43,153 nucleotides of DNA from an uncultured Lachnospiraceae bacterium (GCA_910588285.1 CAJUQB010000032.1:1-43153), one strand, 5' to 3'. Numbered from the stretch's first letter, positions 31,201-38,512 are shown. Notes: generated by a model not told the origin, from the letters alone. Program-made: numbers and translations.

Positions 31201-34103
31201 ATAGTATGGAATTTTTAATGATATATGTCAGCCAGTTTTTTCTTATCCTATATCCGGAAGATATAAATTGGTTTGTGGAATTTATTCTGCAAAAATCGGA
31301 TGATCAATTTGGAGTTTACTATGAATCTTATTTTCGGATTATGATAAGTATTGCCAAAGCGTTTTTAAAGTGGACATTAAATGAAGAAGTTCCTGTTTCC
31401 ATTTTGAAAAAAATATATTCGGATATATTGATAAAAGTGGCTAATCGCTATGAAAGGACGGCATGGCTGCTTCAAATGGTTGATTTGATGGAACGTTCTA
31501 GATGTGTGGAGCTGGCAGGGCAAGTATATCAGGAAATGTTACATAGTTCCATGGGACCATGGTGGTATAAAGAAGCACAATTCACCTTGGCGGAACAACT
31601 GCTGGAGAACATGAAGGAAGATACGATTCGGCCACAGTTGACGGATAAAGTAATGGCGATACTTGACGCCGCATCAGGGGGGATGACGTTTGAGCGGTAT
31701 ATCCGAACTACAAAAGAAGATGTATTAGCTATATTATGGAAACGCAGGCAGTATGATTCCGTATTAAAGTATGTGCAAGTCCAACTGGTTCCAGAAGATT
31801 GGCAAGCGTCTGTTTTTAGCGACTACGAGCCGACGGATCGAAAAAATGGCGTGATTGGAAACTATCGCGTAGCGAATTGCATTTTCCCTCAGAGGCTGAT
31901 TCATTTGATCATAGCAGATGAACGGGCGCCGGAGATCTATCGATGGATATTCAGCGAGATTTTTTTGCTTGTTGAACGGAGGCACATGGCGGATTATGCA
32001 AAAGTTCAGGCGCAAATATTGAGCAGAAGCGGGAAAGAGAAAAAGAAATATATCGAACGCATAGCGCAGATTCTTTTATTTGATACGGGAGACTATTATT
32101 TTGAAGATTTGTTACAGATTTATAAGAGTTGCCTGGATGAAAAAGATTATCATATTATCATTGAAATGATAGAGGAAGTTACAGAAAAATCCATAAAAGT
32201 TCCAGAATTTAAAACAGATGAGGGGAAAAGAGATATTGATACGAGAGACCCAGATGACACGGCTTTGGTAAAGGAACAAAAGGAAAATGAGGAAGTTATA
32301 ATGCCAGGGACATGGGGTACAACTGCTTCTGACAAGCAGGCTGAGTATTTATGGGAGGAAGCAAAAAAGGAAGAGGAACGCGGTAATTATCAGTGTGCAT
32401 CTGACAAATATAAAGAAGTCATAAAGGAATTAGAGAAAGGCGGATGGTCTGTATGGTCTTCAAGTTCATCTGAAAAAGGGAAACAGGCAATTCATAAAAT
32501 TATTCAGATATCGGATAATTTCACAAACGCTCTTTGGGTGCTGCGGGAGGAAATCATCTGGCCGAAATATACGCCCAGATGGCAGATTGCTGACGAGTTG
32601 TTAAAACTTGTAGCCGCAGGATTATCAAAAGAGGACACGAATGCCTGCTATCAGGCAGTTATGGGACATTATCAGGAAATGATGACAGTTCCTGATAATC
32701 TGCAGGAACGGTATAAGGATGATAAATATCATGTGGAATCAGAAAGAGAGGCATTTTTTGCATTGCTGTTACAGTTTGTAGTATTGCCGAATCCATATAT
32801 CAGTCAAAAGAGTATGGAAATGTTATCCTGGTTGGTATGTGAGATGGGGGAAGAGATAGATAAAATGGTGGAGTATAGTTTTTTTGAAGAACTGGAAACA
32901 GCAGAAATCTGTTCTTCTCTGTGTGTAAAATTGGCCGATAGCAGAAACATGACGTTGAGGAAGGAATTGGAGAAAAGAGAAAATCTGGCGGAGAGGATAT
33001 TGAAATGTCCGTGGATGGTAGCGTGGGGAAATATGTATCTGGTATTAAAGTCGTACTGTGACAGGAGCAGTTTATTGAAGGAGCAGTGTCAACAAGTGGA
33101 ATCTGCGTTGATAGGAGAGACTGCAGCACTGACAAATGAAACCGAAAAACAGATAAAAGAAGATCCGGCCTTGATTCCTGAAAATATAGAAATTTTACTG
33201 GACGAAAAAAGGTGTATGCCTCCAGAGAATATGAGGCACGTATGTGAATATGCTTCAGAGGAAAGTATAAACGCTATGTGGAAGCTTTTTGGTGATGATA
33301 AATGTCAGAAAGGCTTATCAGCTTTTGGAGAAAGGCTTTCAGCAGGATACCATAACGGTAATCTGAGGAACGATCCATGGAGAAGAAGATGGTATGAGGA
33401 AATCAATAAACTTGATTATCATTGTAACAATGAGTTGCAGATGATAAAACTTCTGAATGTGATTCGTCGGGTCAACTGTCATTTTCCAGTTAAAGACATA
33501 CAAGCATGGGAGGATCAGAATTTATTTTCTGTAATGAAAGAGATTTTTGATAGCCGCAATGTCCAGAAACTGAATAAGGTATATGGACAGGAAATGTTAC
33601 TGGCAGGGTTTCAGGCTGTTAATTTGGAAAATGGCATGACTGAAATATTCACTTTACGGACGTTTGCAGTGCCGGAGAGTATGGGGGATAGAGATGGCGT
33701 TATGGCTATCTTAAAGAATCACGAGGTTGCATATGCAAGTATGTATCCATTTGAGAAAACGAAAGGGGATACAGGGCATATCAAGGAGCTGTCACTGAAT
33801 ATACATCCGGGAAGTATGCTTGGCGTGAATATAAGCAGTCGGATATTGAATCATGGCACATTATTGTTGATGGGGATATCCGGTAAGGATATAAAAGAGA
33901 GGGTATCAGTCGGTGAACGGCGCTGGAAGAAACATATGGCGGGATGGCCGACGTTTCTTTCCGTATCCGGATGGATAAACAGAGATAAATTGAGGTTGCC
34001 GGCAGGTTATAAATTGGTGACATTTGCAGAACTTGAAAAAGTGGAAAAAGAAAAACAATGGATGTTTCTTGATAACCAAACGAATCGTGTAGTATTTCTA
34101 TGA
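28269..34103 (+). CDS. trypsin-like protease fused to a STAND-type NTPase and helical repeats, Avs1B-like
   Basis: 1944 aa from ATG 28269 behind GAGGAG; an upstream TTG (28254) is less likely. Residues 15-165 are a trypsin-like serine protease with an intact triad: H34 (ITAAHVV), D68 (DICIL) and S148 (GLSGAPVV). The NTPase follows: Walker A GSNGTGKT (236-243) and Walker B LICIDGLDEF (D335, D338, E339). The C-terminal region of about 1400 residues is helical and repeat-like, probably the sensor of a phage protein. A charged linker near 1310-1365 precedes a second helical section. STAND proteins of this design oligomerise on target binding and activate the N-terminal effector, here proteolysis. 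Base composition is AT-rich like the rest of the island. Confidence 0.92.
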   Translation: MSDMKKGICVIRNCESILGTGFYIGNGRIITAAHVVEKQSVLEAAFMEIDETVHQYEMKFQEKQPDTDICILSVKADVWLEDVIMQCNFNRVLIGSSFCTYGYPGENMSRGSYIAGKVLNAHDGFQVAEYNIDLEVIEGALESYSGLSGAPVVIDGKAVGICTYQDARQLEMIEFHKYKAELERCLDLEVMQEPSCVSNMPDISDHEKYIQNPYPRSAIRSLILDGAVNGIIIVKGSNGTGKTVWTELLSGDNQLYVLGKYFIRRSDDAYSPIYRKNEEALYEWICDMAVKFGKERVEIEHASSYGKRLKSTRSIFDMLNQAMKSEGKHGLICIDGLDEFVLDSPYMFEAFCSYFAGMRLKYLHIVFTVTDEQILPGVIRNDIQENQIFELPYLNNIQVRDFLLKTLKVPGVQENVDKLVEKAEGHPLYLHYLIEAVKNMDKVEEVQSFIREVPVYGGSIRTYYDFRWSELMREADQISCIAYLSAFRKSVERQKFLEMVPQEKRAAFDLALNKMGSLLQQGERLSFFHTSFQRYVVEKTGYLQESVHHTFAEYCKTHQETEYGVTQKLYHLSCGSNQDKKECVISCNQKWVDLYALFDVGIEEMFYDMHKVLELCCSQGNMAQLIDKLLLMQRTEIRYNDMFARFATQAALAEIALNRPKKAIHYLYRNHCFMADSESLFVCLARMVEKGRKDCAEELFQQMEASFMRKLQDRNAVSAEEICYLIRGYQLLAYADEGQDYHFYLKKLKLFNQLIFSTELDEMSERAFLQASSDYSLWSTGETATEDRMEEYGLSMNQAFFDTWLLTVAGTANMTNLLDKKEKSFEKLLDAILTNADSYEWDELYTNAYMDAVMIRREYAAKVPTDKLCLAEQWDVKSIRDENGAEVSSQKVYYLFQLYRNKGFCGERFQYKWDQAEWQEHWEEMLTDSIRFVGSCYGCGLKRKDHEAAEWMKRFLMQDMFSFDLRTSFRDAYQIPEHSMEFLMIYVSQFFLILYPEDINWFVEFILQKSDDQFGVYYESYFRIMISIAKAFLKWTLNEEVPVSILKKIYSDILIKVANRYERTAWLLQMVDLMERSRCVELAGQVYQEMLHSSMGPWWYKEAQFTLAEQLLENMKEDTIRPQLTDKVMAILDAASGGMTFERYIRTTKEDVLAILWKRRQYDSVLKYVQVQLVPEDWQASVFSDYEPTDRKNGVIGNYRVANCIFPQRLIHLIIADERAPEIYRWIFSEIFLLVERRHMADYAKVQAQILSRSGKEKKKYIERIAQILLFDTGDYYFEDLLQIYKSCLDEKDYHIIIEMIEEVTEKSIKVPEFKTDEGKRDIDTRDPDDTALVKEQKENEEVIMPGTWGTTASDKQAEYLWEEAKKEEERGNYQCASDKYKEVIKELEKGGWSVWSSSSSEKGKQAIHKIIQISDNFTNALWVLREEIIWPKYTPRWQIADELLKLVAAGLSKEDTNACYQAVMGHYQEMMTVPDNLQERYKDDKYHVESEREAFFALLLQFVVLPNPYISQKSMEMLSWLVCEMGEEIDKMVEYSFFEELETAEICSSLCVKLADSRNMTLRKELEKRENLAERILKCPWMVAWGNMYLVLKSYCDRSSLLKEQCQQVESALIGETAALTNETEKQIKEDPALIPENIEILLDEKRCMPPENMRHVCEYASEESINAMWKLFGDDKCQKGLSAFGERLSAGYHNGNLRNDPWRRRWYEEINKLDYHCNNELQMIKLLNVIRRVNCHFPVKDIQAWEDQNLFSVMKEIFDSRNVQKLNKVYGQEMLLAGFQAVNLENGMTEIFTLRTFAVPESMGDRDGVMAILKNHEVAYASMYPFEKTKGDTGHIKELSLNIHPGSMLGVNISSRILNHGTLLLMGISGKDIKERVSVGERRWKKHMAGWPTFLSVSGWINRDKLRLPAGYKLVTFAELEKVEKEKQWMFLDNQTNRVVFL

Positions 34104-34134
34104 TAGAACAGGTGAAAAGAGGAGAGGATATAAT

Positions 34135-34398
34135 TTGGAAATTACCAGAATGGACACGCCGGATACAAGGGAAGAATTTGAGCGGAGAATGAATATTATG
34201 CACTATAGCGTGATGAACGGTAAGCTGCTGTTTCATGAAGGTCTGATAGATGCTATAGAAGGAATAAGTGATTTGCATGCGATGCCCAATGGCAGAGTGG
34301 ATTTACTGACAGTGAATGAAGCTGCCAGGCTTCAGGCAAATATGATGGTTCAATTTGGCGATAAAATATTAGATAAAGAAGAACATCTGAAAGAATAA
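34135..34398 (+). CDS. small third protein of the Avs1-like operon
   Basis: 87 aa. TTG 34135 follows GAGGAGAGG at good distance; ATG 34150 is the alternative start. Mostly helical and acidic: EEFERRMNIMHYSVMNGKLL, then FHEGLIDAIEGISDLHAMPN and LTVNEAARLQANMMVQF. No known domain. It is 31 nt after the protease-NTPase and in the same direction; described AVAST type 1 loci also carry a small third gene, so a matching accessory role is inferred. It could instead be an adaptor or antitoxin-like inhibitor. Confidence 0.7.
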   Translation: MEITRMDTPDTREEFERRMNIMHYSVMNGKLLFHEGLIDAIEGISDLHAMPNGRVDLLTVNEAARLQANMMVQFGDKILDKEEHLKE

Positions 34399-34452
34399 AA
34401 ATTTTTTGGCAAAGTGATTTATCTTATTGAATTGACTTTTTAAGGAGCAGGT

Positions 34453-35943
34453 ATGGAAGAATTATTCGAACTGACAAAATTTGATTCCTACAAAGAAGAT
34501 AACCGCAGGGAAGTAAAAAAGGCGGAGGGAGGTCTTCCAAATAGCCTATGGGATACCTATTCTGCTTTTGCCAACTGCTACGGCGGTGTCATTATTCTTG
34601 GGGTAAAAGAGGACAAATCAGGTAATTGGCATACAACCGGGTTGAAAAATGCGGCAAAATTGAAGAAGGATTTTTGGGATACCATTAACAATCGAAAAAA
34701 GGTGAGCGTCAATCTTTTGAAAGACGATGATGTGGAAACTTTCACAGTGGCCGGTGCAGATGACGTGATTATGGTAATCTGGGTACCAGGCGCAAAGCGG
34801 GAGCAAAAGCCGGTATACATTAATGATGACTTGTTTGGAGGGACATTTCGCAGAAATTGGGAGGGAGATTACCATTGCACCAGATTGCAGGTAAAAACAA
34901 TGCTGCGGGATCAGGCAGAGGAAACCATGGATATGGAAGTTCTTGAGGAGGCTGAAATTGAAGATTTGAATCAGGAGTCCATCCGCGGTTACCGCAACAG
35001 CCATAAATCCTTTAAGCCGGGACACCCTTTTGAACGGTTGGATGACAAAGAATATCTTAGGGTAATCGGGGCAGCAGGTTTTTCGAAAGACGATAAAAAG
35101 CTTCATCCCACTGCGGCCGGAATGCTTATGTTTGGAAATGAGTATGACATTGTAAGATTTTTTCCGGAATATTTTTTAGACTACAGGGAAAATCCGGATA
35201 CGGTAATCAGATGGACAGACAGGCTTCAATCATCATCCGGCGAGTGGGCGGGAAATGTATTTGACTTTTATTTTCGTGTATACAATAAGATTACGAAAGA
35301 TATCAAAGTGCCATTTCGGATGGAGGGCGGTTTTCGGGTTGATGATACACCGGTCCATAGAGCGTTGAGGGAAGCGTTGGCGAATTGCATCATCAATACG
35401 GACTTTTATGGGAAATATGGTGTTCTCATAATTAAAGAAGACGATAAAGTCATATTGGAGAATCCCGGTTATATCAGACTCGGGAAGGAGCAGATGCGCA
35501 GAGGGGGAAAATCCGACCCAAGAAATAAGAGTCTGATGAAAATGTTCAACTTAATAGATATCGGTGAGCATGCGGGAAGCGGAGTGCCCAATATTTTTAA
35601 CGTATGGGAAGATGAAGGGTGGGAAGAGCCTGACATAAAGGAAGATTTTGATCCGGACAGGACATCGCTGACTTTAAAATTTATAAAAAAACAAGCGATA
35701 AAAACAAGCGATAAAAAACAAGCGATAAAAACAAGCGATAAAAAACAAGCGATAAAAACAAGGAATAATCAGGAAAAAATCAGATTGTATTTACAGGGGA
35801 ATGAAACAGCAAAAACCAGAGATATCGCAGACTTACTGGGGTTGAGCATGGCGAGGACGAGAAAAATACTCTCTGTGATGGATGATGTGGAAGCGATAGG
35901 AAGAAATAAGACAAGGATATACCGCTTGCGAAAAGAAACATAA
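34453..35943 (+). CDS. AlbA_2 (Schlafen-type) ATP-binding regulator with winged-helix tail
   Basis: 496 aa; ATG 34453 behind AAGGAG. Residues 15-150 form the AlbA_2 domain: E-x-KKAEGGLPNS, then FANCYGGVIILGVKED and GTFRRNWEGDYHCTR. Residues about 260-415 resemble the HATPase_c_4 module (HRALREALANCIIN, then EHAGSGVPNIF). A repetitive linker (KKQAIKTSDKKQAIKTSD) leads to a winged-helix end (KTRDIADLLGLSMARTRKIL). Such proteins are common in accessory islands and include putative transcription factors and defence components. It is probably co-transcribed with the upstream Avs1-like genes or autonomous after a 54-bp gap. Confidence 0.88.
   Translation: MEELFELTKFDSYKEDNRREVKKAEGGLPNSLWDTYSAFANCYGGVIILGVKEDKSGNWHTTGLKNAAKLKKDFWDTINNRKKVSVNLLKDDDVETFTVAGADDVIMVIWVPGAKREQKPVYINDDLFGGTFRRNWEGDYHCTRLQVKTMLRDQAEETMDMEVLEEAEIEDLNQESIRGYRNSHKSFKPGHPFERLDDKEYLRVIGAAGFSKDDKKLHPTAAGMLMFGNEYDIVRFFPEYFLDYRENPDTVIRWTDRLQSSSGEWAGNVFDFYFRVYNKITKDIKVPFRMEGGFRVDDTPVHRALREALANCIINTDFYGKYGVLIIKEDDKVILENPGYIRLGKEQMRRGGKSDPRNKSLMKMFNLIDIGEHAGSGVPNIFNVWEDEGWEEPDIKEDFDPDRTSLTLKFIKKQAIKTSDKKQAIKTSDKKQAIKTRNNQEKIRLYLQGNETAKTRDIADLLGLSMARTRKILSVMDDVEAIGRNKTRIYRLRKET
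35691..35763 (+). repeat. frameshift-prone 13/14-bp tandem tract inside the AlbA gene
   Basis: The core ACAAGCGATAAAA recurs at 35691, 35704, 35718, 35731, 35745 and (partial) 35758, with alternating 13- and 14-bp spacing, giving 27-bp (9-codon) double units. Because single units are 13 or 14 bp, gain or loss of one shifts frame and removes the winged helix; a 27-bp change keeps it. This is the layout of a contingency locus. Confidence 0.9.
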
Positions 35944-35975
35944 TGGGCTGTCAAATATTTAATTTTTCAAAAATG

Positions 35976-36000
35976 AATGGGTCCTAACTTGACACAAGCA
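35976..36000 (+). repeat. 25-nt flank shared with 38006-38030
   Basis: AATGGGTCCTAACTTGAC... here and AATGGGTCTTTATTTGAC... at 38006 share 22 of 25 bases (both end ACACAAGCA) and both abut a spoVAC-derived core. The spoVAC original lacks this flank, so it belongs to the inserted DNA. It could be an element-side attachment arm or an insertion-sequence end. Confidence 0.75.
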
Positions 36001-36129
36001 GAGGGGCAGGTCTTTGGGATTGGGTGCAAGATCTTCACCATTGCAGGGCCGGTGATTTTGTATGGGATCTTTACCAGCTGGGTGTTGGGGCTTGGGTATT
36101 GGATTGGGAAGTGTTTTGGGGTATTTTGA
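36001..36129 (+). pseudogene. spoVAC: duplicated 3' end of spoVAC
   Basis: This 43-codon stretch reads EGQVFGIGCKIFTIAG onward, to a TGA. It has no start. The first 37 codons encode exactly the same residues as spoVAC 26323-26433, with seven base changes, all synonymous. The last six codons differ (KCFGVF in place of KLIGIF). It therefore comes from a functional, diverged spoVAC allele rather than a recent copy. It marks the right edge of the Avs1-AlbA block. Confidence 0.92.
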
Positions 36130-36171
36130 GGGAAATAAGGAAAAGATATCGGAGTAGATTTTGCGTTAGGA

Positions 36172-36203
36172 CAGGGCGGCGAATGGAATGATTCGTAGCC
36201 CTG
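36172..36203 (+). terminator. hairpin before the AAA-ATPase gene
   Basis: CAGGGC-GG-CGAAT ... ATTCG-TA-GCCCTG pairs in two stem blocks, followed by a T/G-rich run. A plausible terminator for upstream transcription, with a promoter immediately after. Confidence 0.5.
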
Positions 36204-36210
36204 CTTGTTG

Positions 36211-36239
36211 TTGTGTTTTTGATTTTTTTCTGATAAAAT
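36211..36239 (+). promoter_or_regulatory. promoter of the AAA-ATPase/PD-(D/E)XK gene
   Basis: TTGTGT (36211-36216), 17 nt, TAAAAT (36234-36239) with TGA as extended -10. It lies 60 nt before the start codon at 36303. Confidence 0.55.
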
Positions 36240-36302
36240 TGTATGCAGAACAAAGGTGCGCAGGAAATAGGATTGTCTTTGGAATCGAGGAGAGATCAGA
36301 AT

Positions 36303-37997
36303 ATGCCGAGAACAGTAGGAATCGGGAATCAGGATTTTGAAAAATTGCGGATGAAAAATAATTTTTATGTGGACAAAACAAGCTTTATCCGAGAGTGGTG
36401 GGAATCGGATGATGATGTTACCTTGCTGACCCGCCCCAGGCGTTTTGGCAAGACGTTGAATATGAGCATGACAGAATGCTTTTTTTCTGTAAAATACGCT
36501 GATCGGGGCGATCTGTTTGAGGGGCTGAAGATCTGGGAAGATGCGAAGTTTCGGCAGCTTCAGGGAAGCTGGCCGGTGCTCAGTCTGTCCTTTTCCAATG
36601 TAAAAGCGGGGGATTATGCTACCATGCGGGGACAGATCTGTCAGATTTTGACGATGTTGTATTCGGAAAAACGTTTTCTGCTGACAGCAGGTATTTTAGA
36701 CGAGCGGGAAATCGAATTTTTTAAAGAAGTATCCATAGGGATGGATGATGTTCATGCCGTTATGGCCCTTCATCAGATGTCTTTATATCTGTCTCGCTAT
36801 TATGGAAAAAAAGTGATTATCCTGCTGGATGAGTATGACACTCCCATGCAGGAGGCTTATGTGAATGGCTGCTGGGATGAGCTTACGGCCTTTATCCGGA
36901 ACCTATTCAATTCTACATTTAAGACAAATCCTTATTTGGAGCGGGCGCTTATGACGGGAATTACAAGGGTCAGCAAGGAATCGATTTTTTCGGACCTGAA
37001 TAATCTTGAAGTTGTAACAACGACAGCGGAAAAATATGAGGACAGCTTTGGATTTACGGAGGAAGAAGTTTTTGTGGCATTGGATGAATTTGGACTATCT
37101 GAAAAGAAAAAAGATGTAAAAAAATGGTATGATGGATTTAAGTTTGGAAAACGGTCAGATATTTATAATCCCTGGTCAATTATTAATTATCTGGACAAAA
37201 GGAAATTAGGAATTTACTGGGCCAATACCAGTTCTAACAGTCTGGTGGGAAAGCTGCTTAGGGAAGGAAATCGATATATGAAACAAAGTTTTGAGAAACT
37301 TCTTTCAGGGGAGCATTTGAACGTATCCATTGATGAGCAGTTCATATATAGTCAGATGAGCGAAAATGAAACTGCGGTCTGGAGTCTTCTGCTTGCCAGC
37401 GGATATCTGCGGGTGTTTGGCTGCCGGACGCTTACAGATGAAGAGTGGGGGTTTTTAGCTCCACAGTATGAGCTGGGGATTACAAATCTGGAAGTAGAAA
37501 TTATGTTTCACCGTATGGTGGCCGGATGGTTCCAGAAGGATCCATATGACTACGATGAATTTATCCGGGCTTTGTGGAACGGAAATGTGAAAGACATGAA
37601 TCTCTATATGAATCGCATTGCTATGGAGACCTTCAGCTATTTTGATACAGGAAGCGCCCCTTCCAGGGAAGAGCCGGAACGATTTTACCATGGTTTTGTA
37701 TTGGGACTATTAGTGACTCTTCGGAAAAAATATGTGCTTACTTCTAACAGAGAAAGCGGATTTGGCCGTTATGATGTTATGCTGGAACCGAGAGACTTGA
37801 AAGACGATGCGATCATTCTGGAATTTAAAGTACAGGATTTGGGGGAGGAAAAGGAGCTTTCGGATACAGTGGATGCGGCGCTTAAGCAGATCGAGGAAAA
37901 GAATTACGAAGCCATCCTCATTGCAAAGGGAATTCCGAAACAGAAGATTCGAAAATATGGATTTGCTTTTCGGGGAAAAAAAGTGCTGATTGGATAA
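36303..37997 (+). CDS. AAA-ATPase-like protein with C-terminal PD-(D/E)XK nuclease-like domain
   Basis: 564 aa; ATG 36303 is preferred (GAGGAG upstream) over the in-frame ATG 36243. The N-terminal AAA-ATPase_like family signature is complete: DFEKLRMKNNFYVDKTSFI, Walker A RPRRFGKT (44-51), Walker B ILLDEYDTP (D176, E177, D179), and SRYYGKKVI before it. The C-terminal PD-(D/E)XK_9 (DUF1703) core shows D491 in GRYDVML and E507-x-K509 in ILEFKV. The family is multi-copy in gut anaerobes and associated with mobile or defence DNA; function is unproven. It forms a single-gene block between two spoVAC-derived junctions, with its own promoter. Confidence 0.92.
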   Translation: MPRTVGIGNQDFEKLRMKNNFYVDKTSFIREWWESDDDVTLLTRPRRFGKTLNMSMTECFFSVKYADRGDLFEGLKIWEDAKFRQLQGSWPVLSLSFSNVKAGDYATMRGQICQILTMLYSEKRFLLTAGILDEREIEFFKEVSIGMDDVHAVMALHQMSLYLSRYYGKKVIILLDEYDTPMQEAYVNGCWDELTAFIRNLFNSTFKTNPYLERALMTGITRVSKESIFSDLNNLEVVTTTAEKYEDSFGFTEEEVFVALDEFGLSEKKKDVKKWYDGFKFGKRSDIYNPWSIINYLDKRKLGIYWANTSSNSLVGKLLREGNRYMKQSFEKLLSGEHLNVSIDEQFIYSQMSENETAVWSLLLASGYLRVFGCRTLTDEEWGFLAPQYELGITNLEVEIMFHRMVAGWFQKDPYDYDEFIRALWNGNVKDMNLYMNRIAMETFSYFDTGSAPSREEPERFYHGFVLGLLVTLRKKYVLTSNRESGFGRYDVMLEPRDLKDDAIILEFKVQDLGEEKELSDTVDAALKQIEEKNYEAILIAKGIPKQKIRKYGFAFRGKKVLIG

Positions 37998-38005
37998 AAT
38001 ATTAT

Positions 38006-38060
38006 AATGGGTCTTTATTTGACACAAGCAGAGAGCCAGGTCTTTGGGATTGGGTGTAAG
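38006..38060 (+). repeat. second junction: shared flank plus 24-bp spoVAC core
   Basis: The 25-nt flank (38006-38030) is followed by GAGAGC and the exact 24 bp CAGGTCTTTGGGATTGGGTG-TAAG (38037-38060) found in spoVAC at 26329-26352. After the core the sequence no longer resembles spoVAC. Confidence 0.85.
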
Positions 38061-38154
38061 AGCTTTAGCGGGAGTATAGAGACAAGGATAGACTTGATAT
38101 CTGTATTGAGGGAGGATGTAATAATCATAGCAATAAAAACAGCAGGAGGGAGAA

Positions 38155-38232
38155 ATGACAGTGATCAAAAATATTTATAGAAAAGGACAGGCAGTGTATC
38201 GGAATATGTCTGTTTCTGAAAAAGAATTATAA
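38155..38232 (+). pseudogene. 25-aa ORF with strong ribosome binding site, probable truncated N-terminus
   Basis: CAGGAGGG precedes an ATG at 38155 reading MTVIKNIYRKGQAVYRNMSV and ending at 38230-38232. The site is too good for noise, but the product is short, so it is probably the start of a gene cut by deletion. A following frame (about 38271-38367) encodes TENEEAITIGAAQWYGVRGF before a stop, which may be another relic. The rest of 38061-38370 shows no gene. Confidence 0.35.
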
Positions 38233-38370
38233 GGCCTGGTTTACATTTTCTTCTTCTTTTTTGTCAGTATAATGGGGCTAAAAACCAATACGGAAAATGA
38301 GGAGGCCATTACCATTGGCGCAGCCCAGTGGTATGGCGTCAGGGGCTTCATGAAACAAAATTTTTAGTAG

Positions 38371-38399
38371 TTGACATCTTGGGCATGGCGGAATATAAT
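38371..38399 (+). promoter_or_regulatory. consensus promoter of the que operon
   Basis: Perfect TTGACA (38371-38376), 17 nt, perfect TATAAT (38394-38399). It is followed directly by the riboswitch and terminator, the expected order. Confidence 0.9.
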
Positions 38400-38413
38400 T
38401 TTAGTACAACTGC

Positions 38414-38470
38414 ATAGACAGTTCGGCCCGATTTATCGAGCGTACCATCCTGTCGTTAAACAAAACTAGG
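38414..38470 (+). ncRNA. candidate preQ1 riboswitch (class I-like)
   Basis: The stem GACAG (38417-38421)/CTGTC (38450-38454) encloses TTCGG...ACC. It is followed by the A-rich tail GTTAAACAAAACTAGGGA, matching the preQ1-I layout of a P1 hairpin plus a downstream AAAACUA that forms the pseudoknot. It lies between a consensus promoter and a terminator ahead of queC, a typical preQ1-regulated gene. The loop is longer than in the best-known examples, so another preQ1 class is possible. Confidence 0.7.
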
Positions 38471-38486
38471 GAACTTGATTTTATTA

Positions 38487-38512
38487 AATCCTGCGTTTTG
38501 CGGGATTTTTTT
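38487..38512 (+). terminator. riboswitch expression-platform terminator
   Basis: AATCCTGC-GTTTT-GCGGGATT with one G-U pair, then TTTTT. It lies 46 nt before queC, so ligand binding would plausibly stop transcription here. Confidence 0.8.

Noticed and set aside
26750..38370. Complete prophage or integrative conjugative element
   Set aside because: No integrase, transposase, relaxase, capsid or replication gene is visible in the island.
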